Shown in pieces: positions 1 through 4,928 of a DNA stretch of 5,248 nucleotides; the stretch's first letter is position 1, and each line of letters opens with the position of its first letter. The stretch is from an uncultured cyanobacterium. Its GTDB lineage: Bacteria; Cyanobacteriota; Cyanobacteriia; PCC-6307; Cyanobiaceae. The stretch is from positions 1-5,248 of the forward strand of contig CAIOXF010000318.1 in assembly GCA_903862155.1 (NCBI GenBank), read 5' to 3'. Below the pieces are notes generated by a model. The model ran no database searches and was not told the origin of the DNA. It saw only the letters and a program-made list of their open reading frames with translations. The translations under genes were made by a program, and so were the position numbers.

Positions 1-75
1 AGCAAATTTGCAGCTGGTTTTGTGGCTGCCTGGGTGAAGGTGATGAATGCCGATCGCTTCGACCTGAAGCACTGA
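1..75 (+). CDS. katG: Catalase-peroxidase KatG, C-terminal end (partial)
   Basis: Only the last 24 residues and the stop codon are inside the window; the gene begins to the left. The frame reads FVAAWVKVMNADRFDLKH, which matches the very conserved end of bacterial catalase-peroxidases (E. coli KatG ends with a similar FVAAWTKVMNLDRFDL). In this family the C-terminal domain resembles a degenerate peroxidase domain and supports the N-terminal haem site that destroys hydrogen peroxide; the catalytic residues themselves lie outside the window. A haem peroxidase next to iron transport genes makes sense, because free Fe(II) and peroxide react to form hydroxyl radicals, but co-regulation is not shown here. 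The identification rests on a short but distinctive tail. Confidence 0.88.
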   Translation, partial: SKFAAGFVAAWVKVMNADRFDLKH

Positions 76-101
76 AATCACCACAAAGCACTGAGATCAC
101 C
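67..101 (+). repeat. 19-bp-period tandem repeat over the katG stop codon
   Basis: AAGCACTGAAATCACC (67-82) and AAGCACTGAGATCACC (86-101) differ at one base in 16 and are spaced 19 bp apart. The first copy encodes the last Lys-His of KatG and its TGA. The second copy therefore carries a second TGA, in a different frame. It looks like a small local duplication at the gene end. Confidence 0.8.
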
Positions 102-154
102 GACGCCAGTATCATCTGCTACGCAGAATAGAGGAGCTGGCTACAAAGACGAGT

Positions 155-442
155 GTGAATCTGTTCCTGGCAGTGTCGAGCATCTCGGCCGGCACGGCCT
201 TTGCGAAACCCGACCAAGCAACAGGCTTCTCCCAGCAGGTTACCAGCAGGTCTGAACTGCTGGCTCAAGCCACCCAGGAATGCGTTCCCGTTGGTGAAGG
301 TGAAAACTGCGCACGCCCACGGCGCCAAAAGCAACCCACCACCAATCCCGCACCCAACACCAGCCAACCCGTCACCGATCCCGCTGCGAACTCGGGAAGC
401 GCCAAAAAAGTGCTCAATCAGATTGAACGAGGCGATCTCTGA
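155..442 (+). CDS. Small probable secreted, proline-rich protein of unknown function
   Basis: The product is about 95 residues if it starts at the GTG at 155. The N-terminus looks like a signal peptide: a hydrophobic stretch (NLFLAVSSISAGTAFA) ends in an AFA-K site typical of signal peptidase I. The mature part is hydrophilic, has two cysteines close together (about residues 43 and 52, CVPVGEGENC, which could form a disulfide) and then a Pro/Thr/Asn/Ser-rich low-complexity segment. It ends in a short basic/acidic tail (KKVLNQIERGDL). With the GTG start there is no positive charge before the hydrophobic core. The frame is open further upstream (codons for ATKTS), and a purine-rich GAGGAG lies at 131-136, so the true start may be earlier at a non-standard codon, or the start may be damaged. 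I do not recognise the family. The signal-peptide shape and a terminator-like hairpin just downstream favour a real gene. Confidence 0.55.
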   Translation: MNLFLAVSSISAGTAFAKPDQATGFSQQVTSRSELLAQATQECVPVGEGENCARPRRQKQPTTNPAPNTSQPVTDPAANSGSAKKVLNQIERGDL

Positions 443-449
443 TCCAGCA

Positions 450-475
450 AGGGGCCAAACAACGGCTCCTGTTTA
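450..475 (+). terminator. Possible intrinsic terminator of the small secreted gene
   Basis: AGGGGCC (450-456) pairs with GGCTCCT (464-470): seven pairs including one G-T, around a 7-base loop. The stem is followed by GTTTAG, a poor T tract. It begins eight bases after the stop codon of the 155-442 gene, which is the expected place. Supported by position and stem; weakened by the short T run. Confidence 0.4.
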
Positions 476-497
476 GGACGATCCCTGCCAAACTCTA

Positions 498-1051
498 GTG
501 GGCGATCACGACAGCCTGAGAATGGTCCAACCAGATAATCAGCATAACTCCCATCGCAGTGGCTGGCTACGAGCGATGGTTCTCGGGGCCAACGATGGCT
601 TGATTTCGGTGGCAAGCCTCACCATTGGCATCGCCTCATCCGGAGCCGAATCCTCCACCACCCTGCCGGAGAACTTGAGGAGCTCACGCTCATCTATCAG
701 CGCCGAGGCTTAACACCTGAGCTGGCCCGTACCGTGGCCGAACAACTCACCCTGGCGGGCCCCCTGGAAGCCCATGCCCGCGACGAGATTGGCCTGAGCG
801 AAACCCTCGCCGCACGCCCTCATCAGGCAGCTGTCACATCGGGAGCAAGCTTCATTGCGGGCTCATTGATTCCACTGGCCACGGTGCTGCTGACGCCACC
901 ACAACATCAAACCGCCACGATCGCGCTCACCGGCCTGGCAGGGCTCGGGGGCGCCACCTGGTGGAAAAGCAGTTTGCGGGTGGTGTTCTGGGGCAGCCTG
1001 GCCATGGCCCTCACCAGCGCGGTGGGCAAAGCACTGGGCGTTGAAGCATGA
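498..1051 (+). pseudogene. VIT1/CCC1-family iron/manganese transporter, internally deleted and frameshifted
   Basis: Intact members are about 230-residue, five-helix membrane proteins that move Fe(II)/Mn(II) out of the cytosol (yeast Ccc1 and plant VIT1 are the named relatives). The first part, from GTG 498 or more likely ATG 522, reads HRSGWLRAMVLGANDGLISV and continues through helix 1; GANDG is the family hallmark. At about 655-665 the family frame switches by two bases. The second frame then reads EELEELTLIYQRRGLTPELA, followed by the ARDEIGLSE segment, helices 3 to 5 and a normal C-terminus ending at 1051. Helix 2 and the first half of the cytoplasmic metal-binding domain, roughly 45-50 residues, are absent. 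About 54 plus 129 residues remain. The GTG at 734 inside the second part could start a 105-residue product, but it would lack helix 1 and the GANDG motif, so a working transporter is unlikely. An assembly error is the main alternative. Confidence 0.85.
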
Positions 1052-1184
1052 ACCAAGGGCTCAGATGCCGCAGGCGAAGCAACTGAAGCACCCACTCGTT
1101 CACCACGTCGTAGCTGTCTGCTGAGATCAGGCCCGGCATTGGCTCCCGAGGCGCGTGATTTTTTTCACGCCACTGGGTGCGCAC
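1011..1184 (-). CDS. Possible small protein of 57 residues, unknown family
   Basis: A minus-strand frame from GTG 1184 reads RTQWREKNHAPREPMPGLIS, then ADSYDVVNEWVLQLLRLRHL and SPWFMLQRP, ending in CPPRW. An alternative ATG at 1139 has GGGAG four bases upstream and gives a 42-residue product. The middle could form an amphipathic helix, GC at third codon positions is high, and the composition (Trp, Tyr, charged residues) is protein-like rather than the Arg/Ser/Pro-rich look of shadow frames. Its end overlaps the last 41 bases of the VIT relic on the opposite strand, and it diverges from feoA. No function is recognised, and there is no good ribosome binding site for the GTG. It fills an otherwise empty gap, which is mild support. 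Treat as tentative. Confidence 0.33.
   Translation of the reverse strand: MRTQWREKNHAPREPMPGLISADSYDVVNEWVLQLLRLRHLSPWFMLQRPVLCPPRW
1153..1170. promoter_or_regulatory. Perfect palindrome of CRP type upstream of feoA
   Basis: GCGTGA-TTTTTT-TCACGC is an 18-bp perfect inverted repeat containing GTGA-N6-TCAC, the core of the CRP consensus (TGTGA-N6-TCACA, also bound by SyCrp1 in Synechocystis). Its right edge is 71 bp before the feoA ATG. Its centre (1161.5) lies about 62 bp before the transcription start predicted from the -10-like element at 1212-1217, close to the -61.5 class I activator position. It also falls inside the tentative minus-strand small gene, and could instead act as an RNA stem with a U6 loop. 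Binding is inference. Confidence 0.4.
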
Positions 1185-1207
1185 GGCCGCAGGGCAACAA
1201 GCGAGGG

Positions 1208-1220
1208 TGCTTAGGATTAA
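1208..1220 (+). promoter_or_regulatory. Possible extended -10 promoter element of feoA
   Basis: TGCTTAGGATTAA contains TAGGAT (4 of 6 matches to TATAAT), with a TG element three bases before it. It lies 24 bp before the feoA ATG, leaving a leader of under 20 bases. No -35 hexamer is visible at the usual spacing, which would fit a promoter that needs an activator such as one bound at 1153-1170. Prediction by eye only. Confidence 0.27.
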
Positions 1221-1241
1221 AGCTCTTGGATCGCTTCGGCC

Positions 1242-1502
1242 ATGCCCTTAAGCGGTGTACCCAAAGGACAGCGGGTGCTAGTGGAATCACTCCCTGCCCA
1301 CCCAGTACTGCATCAACGCCTGGTCTCCATGGGAATACGACCCGGCGTGGAAATTGAGGTAATCAGGAGAGGGAAGCCGGGGGGAATCCTGCATCTAGCC
1401 TGCGGCTTTCTGGAATTCATGCTTCGCCATGAACATGCTGAACAGATAACCGTTGCCCCCAGCTATGTGAAAGGCGAGGGAGCCACAGCGGGCGCATCCT
1501 GA
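1242..1502 (+). CDS. feoA: Ferrous iron transport protein FeoA
   Basis: This is an 86-residue protein with one FeoA domain, an SH3-like beta barrel that in this family binds or tunes the membrane GTPase FeoB during Fe(II) uptake. It acts in the cytoplasm. The core is clear: about residues 4-14 (SGVPKGQRVLV) form the opening strand, followed by LHQRLVSMGIRPGVEIEVIR (the LxxRLxxMGIxPG signature), then a glycine turn, HLACGFLEFMLRHEHAEQIT, and a short Gly/Ala-rich tail. Length fits the family (75-90). The ATG at 1242 places SGVPKGQRV at the normal N-terminus; no strong Shine-Dalgarno is visible. The oddity is context: feoA usually sits directly upstream of feoB in the same direction, but here feoB is convergent and ends 57 bases away, so feoA needs its own promoter. 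A CRP-type palindrome lies upstream. Confidence 0.93.
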   Translation: MPLSGVPKGQRVLVESLPAHPVLHQRLVSMGIRPGVEIEVIRRGKPGGILHLACGFLEFMLRHEHAEQITVAPSYVKGEGATAGAS

Positions 1503-1513
1503 TCAAATGAGGG

Positions 1514-1537
1514 CCTCTGCACCAGACGGGTCAGAGG
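1514..1537. terminator. Possible shared terminator hairpin between convergent feoA and feoB
   Basis: CCTCTG (1514-1519) pairs perfectly with CAGAGG (1532-1537) across a 12-base loop, in the 57-bp gap between the two stop codons. The position suits a bidirectional terminator. There is no T tract on either side and the loop is long, so it may be weak or Rho-dependent. Confidence 0.28.
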
Positions 1538-1559
1538 GCAGGAGAACAGCATCACTGAA

Positions 1560-3431
1560 TCAAGTGAAGCCCAACAAGCGACCCCCCTGGAACACCACCA
1601 GAGCCATCAACCAAGCCAGCAGTAACGACCAACCCACAGAGAGCAAAACGAAGTTACGGCTCTTCGACTCTTGAAGCTGTGCAGCCACGGTGCCAAGACA
1701 GGGAGTGTACAGAAGCACGAAAGACATAAAACTCAGACTTTGCAGAGGCGTGATCGCAGTGGCAATAACCCCACCAAGATTCGACTCGCTGGTTTGATAA
1801 ATCACAGCCATGGCACCCAGCAGGATCTCCTTGGCGATGAATCCAAAGAACAGCGACACAGTGAGCGCCGGATTCATGCCAATGGGGCCAAGCAGGGGCT
1901 GGAAGGCTCCACCAATCCAATCGGCGATCGTTGCCCCACTGCCCTGCACGGCTCCAGGGGGCAGATTGGTGAGCAGCCAGATCGCAGCCGCCCCAATCAC
2001 AATGAAACTGCGCGTGGTAACCATGAAGTTCACCATCTGGGTCCAACCACGGCGAACAATCATGGGGATGCTGGGCGGGCGGTAGGGAGGCAGTTCCAAC
2101 ACAAACGCCTCCTTGCTGGGATAGCTCCGCTTAAAGATCACCCCGGTAACAATGGCCGCCACAAAGCTCATCACATAGAAGGAGAACACCACCAAGCCTG
2201 GCGCCCACCATGGCTTCGGGAAAAACACGTCGGCTATGAACAGAAACACGGTGAGGCGGGCTTGGCACAACGCAAAGGGAATCGTGAGCATGGCCAGCAA
2301 GCGCATGCCCCGGTCACGGATCACACGGGTTCCCATAATCGAGGGAACATTGCAACCAAACCCAATGATCTGAAGCACAAAAACCCTGCCATCCAGGCCA
2401 AGCCAGCGCATGAAGCCATCCATCAGGAACGCCGCGCGCGGTAGATAGCCCGAATCCTCAACAATCGCCAGGATTAGATAGAAAAGGAAGATGATGGGGA
2501 GAAATGTGGCGACAGTACCCACCCCCATCCAAATCCCATCAATCAGAAATCCACGCGCAAACTCAGGCGCAGCCACCGCCTTCAGCGCAGGTTCAAGAAC
2601 ACCGGCCTGAATCCAGTCGATCGCGCCGCCCAGCAAGTCCTGCAATGGGGCACCGATGGCATAAAGCACCTGAAACATGGCCAACACAATGGCCAGGAAC
2701 ATGACAGGACCCACCAGAGGATGCAACAGCAGGCGATCCAACCAGCGAGTACGGCGATTCAACAATCGCCCTGGCAACTGCACATAGCGAAGGATGCATT
2801 GATCAATGCGCTGCTGTGGCACATCCAGCAAAGCACGATCCAAGGCAGGCTCCACAGGAGAAGCCTCACTCAAGCGCTCACCAAGTTGATGGAGCCCGTC
2901 GATCAACTCAAGAATACGTAGATTATAACGTGCACAGATCGATACAACAGGCACCCCCAACTCGTTCGCCAATCCACCCGCATCGATCTTGATTCCAAAG
3001 CGTTCGGATTCATCACTCATATTGAGTGCAACAACCATCGGCAGGCCAAGGGCCTGAACCTGAAACAAGAAACGCAGCTGACTGGTGATCTGCGTGGAGT
3101 TCAAGACCACCAACACAAGATCGGGTGGCGTGTGGCGCAGGAAACGTTGGACAACAGCCTGGTCTTCACTACTTCCACTCAAGTCATGGATTCCAGGCAG
3201 ATCCACCAACTGATAGGGCGTTCCCGCACGTCCGGAGGGCATCGCACCACGCATCAGCTCAACCGTGAGCCCAGGCCAGTTGGCAATCTGGGCGTTACCG
3301 CCTGTCAGGCGGTTGAAGAGCGTGGATTTACCGGTGTTGGGCATACCCAGCAGGGCAACCACGCGCCCGGCCACAGGCCGTTCCCCTGCTCCGCCAACCG
3401 GATGACAACCTGACTCAGGTGCCCAGGGCAT
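1560..3431 (-). CDS. feoB: Ferrous iron transport protein FeoB (G protein-coupled membrane permease)
   Basis: FeoB imports Fe(II) across the inner membrane. Counting 623 residues from ATG 3431, the N-terminal GTPase domain shows G1 GMPNTGKST (29-37), the G2 threonine in NWPGLTVE (56), G3 DLPG (77-80), G4 NMSD (137-140) and G5 near SICAR (164-168). A linker domain follows to about 235. The membrane part starts near 238 (LLHPLVGPVMFLAIVLAMF). The first gate region carries EDSGYLPRAAFLMD (325-338) and GFGCNVP (357-363, with the conserved Cys360); the second carries FIAKEILLG (from 531) and LLYTPCLGTVAA (about 573-584). All family landmarks are present, so the protein looks intact. No Cys-rich C-terminal tail is present. 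The frame stays open to an ATG at 3521, but that adds 30 Arg-rich residues without family likeness, so 3431 is preferred. feoB is convergent to feoA rather than downstream of it. Confidence 0.95.
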   Translation of the reverse strand: MPWAPESGCHPVGGAGERPVAGRVVALLGMPNTGKSTLFNRLTGGNAQIANWPGLTVELMRGAMPSGRAGTPYQLVDLPGIHDLSGSSEDQAVVQRFLRHTPPDLVLVVLNSTQITSQLRFLFQVQALGLPMVVALNMSDESERFGIKIDAGGLANELGVPVVSICARYNLRILELIDGLHQLGERLSEASPVEPALDRALLDVPQQRIDQCILRYVQLPGRLLNRRTRWLDRLLLHPLVGPVMFLAIVLAMFQVLYAIGAPLQDLLGGAIDWIQAGVLEPALKAVAAPEFARGFLIDGIWMGVGTVATFLPIIFLFYLILAIVEDSGYLPRAAFLMDGFMRWLGLDGRVFVLQIIGFGCNVPSIMGTRVIRDRGMRLLAMLTIPFALCQARLTVFLFIADVFFPKPWWAPGLVVFSFYVMSFVAAIVTGVIFKRSYPSKEAFVLELPPYRPPSIPMIVRRGWTQMVNFMVTTRSFIVIGAAAIWLLTNLPPGAVQGSGATIADWIGGAFQPLLGPIGMNPALTVSLFFGFIAKEILLGAMAVIYQTSESNLGGVIATAITPLQSLSFMSFVLLYTPCLGTVAAQLQESKSRNFVLLSVGWSLLLAWLMALVVFQGGRLLGFT

Positions 3432-3520
3432 GCTCCATCGACGTTCCCGGCGGCGAGCGCCAGTTCCACGAGCTCGCTCGGCGCCTGGGCTCATCCGTGG
3501 ACATCCGGCGAAACTTCTCA

Positions 3521-3532
3521 ATATCTAAGCAA
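3521..3532 (-). promoter_or_regulatory. Possible feoB promoter element
   Basis: Read on the minus strand, TTGCTTAGATAT shares TGCTTAG with the -10-like element in front of feoA (1208-1214). It lies about 90 bases before the feoB ATG. No convincing -35 or Fur box was seen. The match is short and may be chance. Confidence 0.18.
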
Positions 3533-3685
3533 GCCAATGCCGCAGGCGAACGCAGCCAGGCCCTGAAGCAGGTAGCAAATGTCACTCCAGCAGGTGCCAT
3601 TAATAACGCAGCCAAAAGCTTGGCTACATCGCCTCAATAAGCACGCCTATATGCTGCTTACAAACAGCAGCCAGGACGGCAATTC

Positions 3686-3703
3686 GGCCAGGACACCCTG
3701 GCC
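3686..3703. repeat. Tight inverted repeat (hairpin)
   Basis: GGCCAGG and CCTGGCC form a perfect 7-bp GC-rich stem with a 4-base loop (ACAC). On the plus strand it is followed by AAAA; on the minus strand it is preceded by TTTT. It would terminate neither direction in the classical way, so its role is unknown. Confidence 0.55.
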
Positions 3704-3752
3704 AAAACCGATACTTCAGAACAATCCGCTAGACAAAAGCATTGGACACTCA

Positions 3753-3773
3753 TCTGAAGACAGTAGCTTCAGA
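3753..3773. repeat. Inverted repeat, possible minus-strand terminator
   Basis: TCTGAAG (3753-3759) and CTTCAGA (3767-3773) make a perfect 7-bp stem around a 7-base loop. On the minus strand, TGCTTTTGTC follows about ten bases later. It lies downstream of the minus-strand porin relic and could be a leftover terminator, but the T run is displaced from the stem. Confidence 0.35.
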
Positions 3774-3901
3774 CGTTTGCCAGTATATCCCGAATACCTG
3801 CGAAGGCAACTCATGCTCACCTCCCTGAGGGATTGGCGCATGAATTGGCGATCATCTCTCTCTTGATGGCCAGATGGACTGCGCACAATCACCCGCCTCG
3901 T

Positions 3902-4423
3902 TCAAGGGCCCAGGCTGGAGTTATAGGTACTAGTGGCACCGGCATCGATGAAGGCATCCAGCACCCTATCTGCCGGATACGTGCTCGGCAACATAGCCAG
4001 CATGGCATCCTCATTCACACGGGGACCTACCGTGGCGGTCAGCACATAACCAATTGGGATCTAATAGTCAATGCGTTGGATCCCCAGGGTGTCAGCGCAG
4101 AAACTCACTTCATTGCTATTGGTGTTGCAATTCTGCCAAGATGTAACTTCCGGCCGATTCGGAAAAAGGGCAGATTGCCTGGGACCCACCGCTGGCCCGC
4201 TACCAAAGTTTCCATCACAAATACGGATTCTGAACAGGTCTTTACCCGTACAGCTGGTTTCCAGGATGAGCTTCAAGTCGTAGTTGAACGTGGTAGCACC
4301 TTCTACCTCCTTGGCCGCGCGCTGCAGGTCGGGCGTGCCGATACCCCCAAATTTGTTGGCGCCCACCACAACGGTGGCCACACCAGTGAAATTGGTGGTG
4401 GGATTGGCGCAGTTCTGAGGCAA
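3902..4423 (-). pseudogene. Iron uptake porin (SomA/SomB type), internal fragment with in-frame stop
   Basis: The minus strand reads TGVATVVVGANKFGGIGTPD, then EVEGATTFNYDLKLILETSC and TGKDLFRIRICDGNFGSGPA, and later NEVSFCADTLGIQRIDY. These match the start of the beta barrel of cyanobacterial outer-membrane porins of the SomA/SomB group, annotated as iron uptake porins. The frame then hits TAG at 4061-4063, exactly where the family has Gln in YYQFPIG (CAG to TAG needs one change). Behind it the same frame continues for 52 clear family codons: VGPRVNEDAMLAMLPSTYPA, then VLDAFIDAGATSTYNSSLGP, ending at a TGA at 3902-3904 where similarity stops. The signal peptide, SLH domain and coiled coil expected upstream are absent, as is the C-terminal half of the barrel (whole proteins are about 500 residues or more). 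This is a non-functional relic. Exact ends are uncertain; family likeness begins at about 4384. Confidence 0.85.
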
Positions 4424-4467
4424 TACGGCCTCACAGCATGAATGCCAGAGGGGAGACCCGCCTAAAA

Positions 4468-4499
4468 CTCAACCATCCGCGCCGCCACGGATGAGTGAG
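4468..4499. repeat. Imperfect inverted repeat covering the start codon of the 4491 gene
   Basis: CTCAACCATCCG (4468-4479) and CGGATGAGTGAG (4488-4499) pair at 10 of 12 positions around an 8-base loop. The inner six pairs are perfect and include the ATG at 4491-4493. On the plus-strand mRNA this could hide the start codon. On the minus strand the stem is followed at once by TTTTAGG, so it could also be a terminator for transcription running leftwards. Confidence 0.5.
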
Positions 4500-4928
4500 G
4501 CCCTCTCCAGTTCCTATCCCGTGCGGGTGGCTGGGCTATGGATGGCCTGGTTGTTGGTGATGCTCTTCCACGTGGAGCTGGGGCTGATGCCCCTGTTCCA
4601 TGGGCTATCGGTGGTGATCAAGAGCGAGGTTCCCGCCACTCGGGTATCCCGGGTGTTTCTGGCCATGCTCATGTATTTCCTGATCCCGGTGTTCGCGATG
4701 TTGGTGGCCGTGCACGCCATCGCCGATCCAGCCGGTTGGAGTGCGAGCCCACCCTGGCGCGCTGGCCAGTTCTGGCTGAGTGTGATCTACAGCCTCACCA
4801 ATGGCATTCATTTGATGGCCGACATCCGCATTCCCGATTCCCGCGGCGATCAGGTGCTGCTGATGGTGGTGCTCACGCTGATCGGGCTGTTGATCAACCA
4901 GCAAACCTGGGCCTGGTGGCAGCACTGA
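4491..4928 (+). CDS. Four-helix inner-membrane protein of unknown function, coupled to ZIP
   Basis: The product has 145 residues. Four hydrophobic segments are visible: about 12-36, 54-77, 92-110 and 120-140. Polar and charged residues sit in or at the edges of the helices: H27, E29 (in FHVELG), H37, H75, D79, N104, H107, D111, then PDSRGDQ at 115-121. Such His/Asp/Glu placement would suit metal binding, but this is inference. Its end overlaps the GTG start of the ZIP gene by 13 bases in another frame, so the two are probably co-transcribed and translationally coupled; a partner or accessory role for ZIP is the simplest guess. No Shine-Dalgarno is visible before ATG 4491, and that codon lies in an inverted repeat; GTG 4521 or 4527 are alternative starts just before helix 1. 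I do not recognise a named family. The gene itself is convincing from its length, helix pattern and arrangement. Confidence 0.78.
   Translation: MSEALSSSYPVRVAGLWMAWLLVMLFHVELGLMPLFHGLSVVIKSEVPATRVSRVFLAMLMYFLIPVFAMLVAVHAIADPAGWSASPPWRAGQFWLSVIYSLTNGIHLMADIRIPDSRGDQVLLMVVLTLIGLLINQQTWAWWQH

Larger units (their letters stand above)
3432..3901. other. About 470 bases without a recognisable gene (feoB upstream region)
   Basis: Open frames exist on both strands, but none resembles a known protein or has convincing composition. The part next to feoB should contain its promoter. The remainder holds two tight hairpins (3686-3703 and 3753-3773). It may be decayed sequence: the porin relic stops resembling its family at about 3905, and I could not find the missing C-terminal half of that porin in any minus-strand frame here. 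No transposase remnant or terminal inverted repeats were recognised. Confidence 0.5.

Noticed and set aside
201..476. 91-residue frame overlapping the small secreted gene
   Set aside because: It is offset from the frame that has a signal peptide and cleavage site, has a Pro/Arg-rich shadow composition, and runs into the terminator-like hairpin.
1139..1357. 72-residue plus-strand frame running into feoA
   Set aside because: It overlaps feoA in another frame and has no recognisable features; FeoA is unambiguous.
1671..2444. 257-residue open frame on the plus strand
   Set aside because: It lies wholly antisense to intact feoB. Its Gln/His/Asn/Lys-rich composition without hydrophobic segments is typical of the complement of membrane-protein codons.
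1064..3559. Shared 14-mer ATGCCGCAGGCGAA plus CTGAAGCA near 1065 and 3537
   Set aside because: One exact 14-mer in 5 kb of GC-rich sequence can occur by chance, and the flanks do not align, so it is not called as a repeat family.
3415..3615. 66-residue minus-strand frame ending inside the feoB start, possible leader peptide
   Set aside because: No family likeness, no clear ribosome binding site, and its end lies within the feoB 5' coding region. A shadow frame is more likely.
3833..4441. 202-residue open frame on the plus strand
   Set aside because: It is antisense to the porin relic, whose minus-strand frame has clear family similarity. The plus-strand product resembles nothing and is rich in Arg/His/Gly as expected of a shadow.
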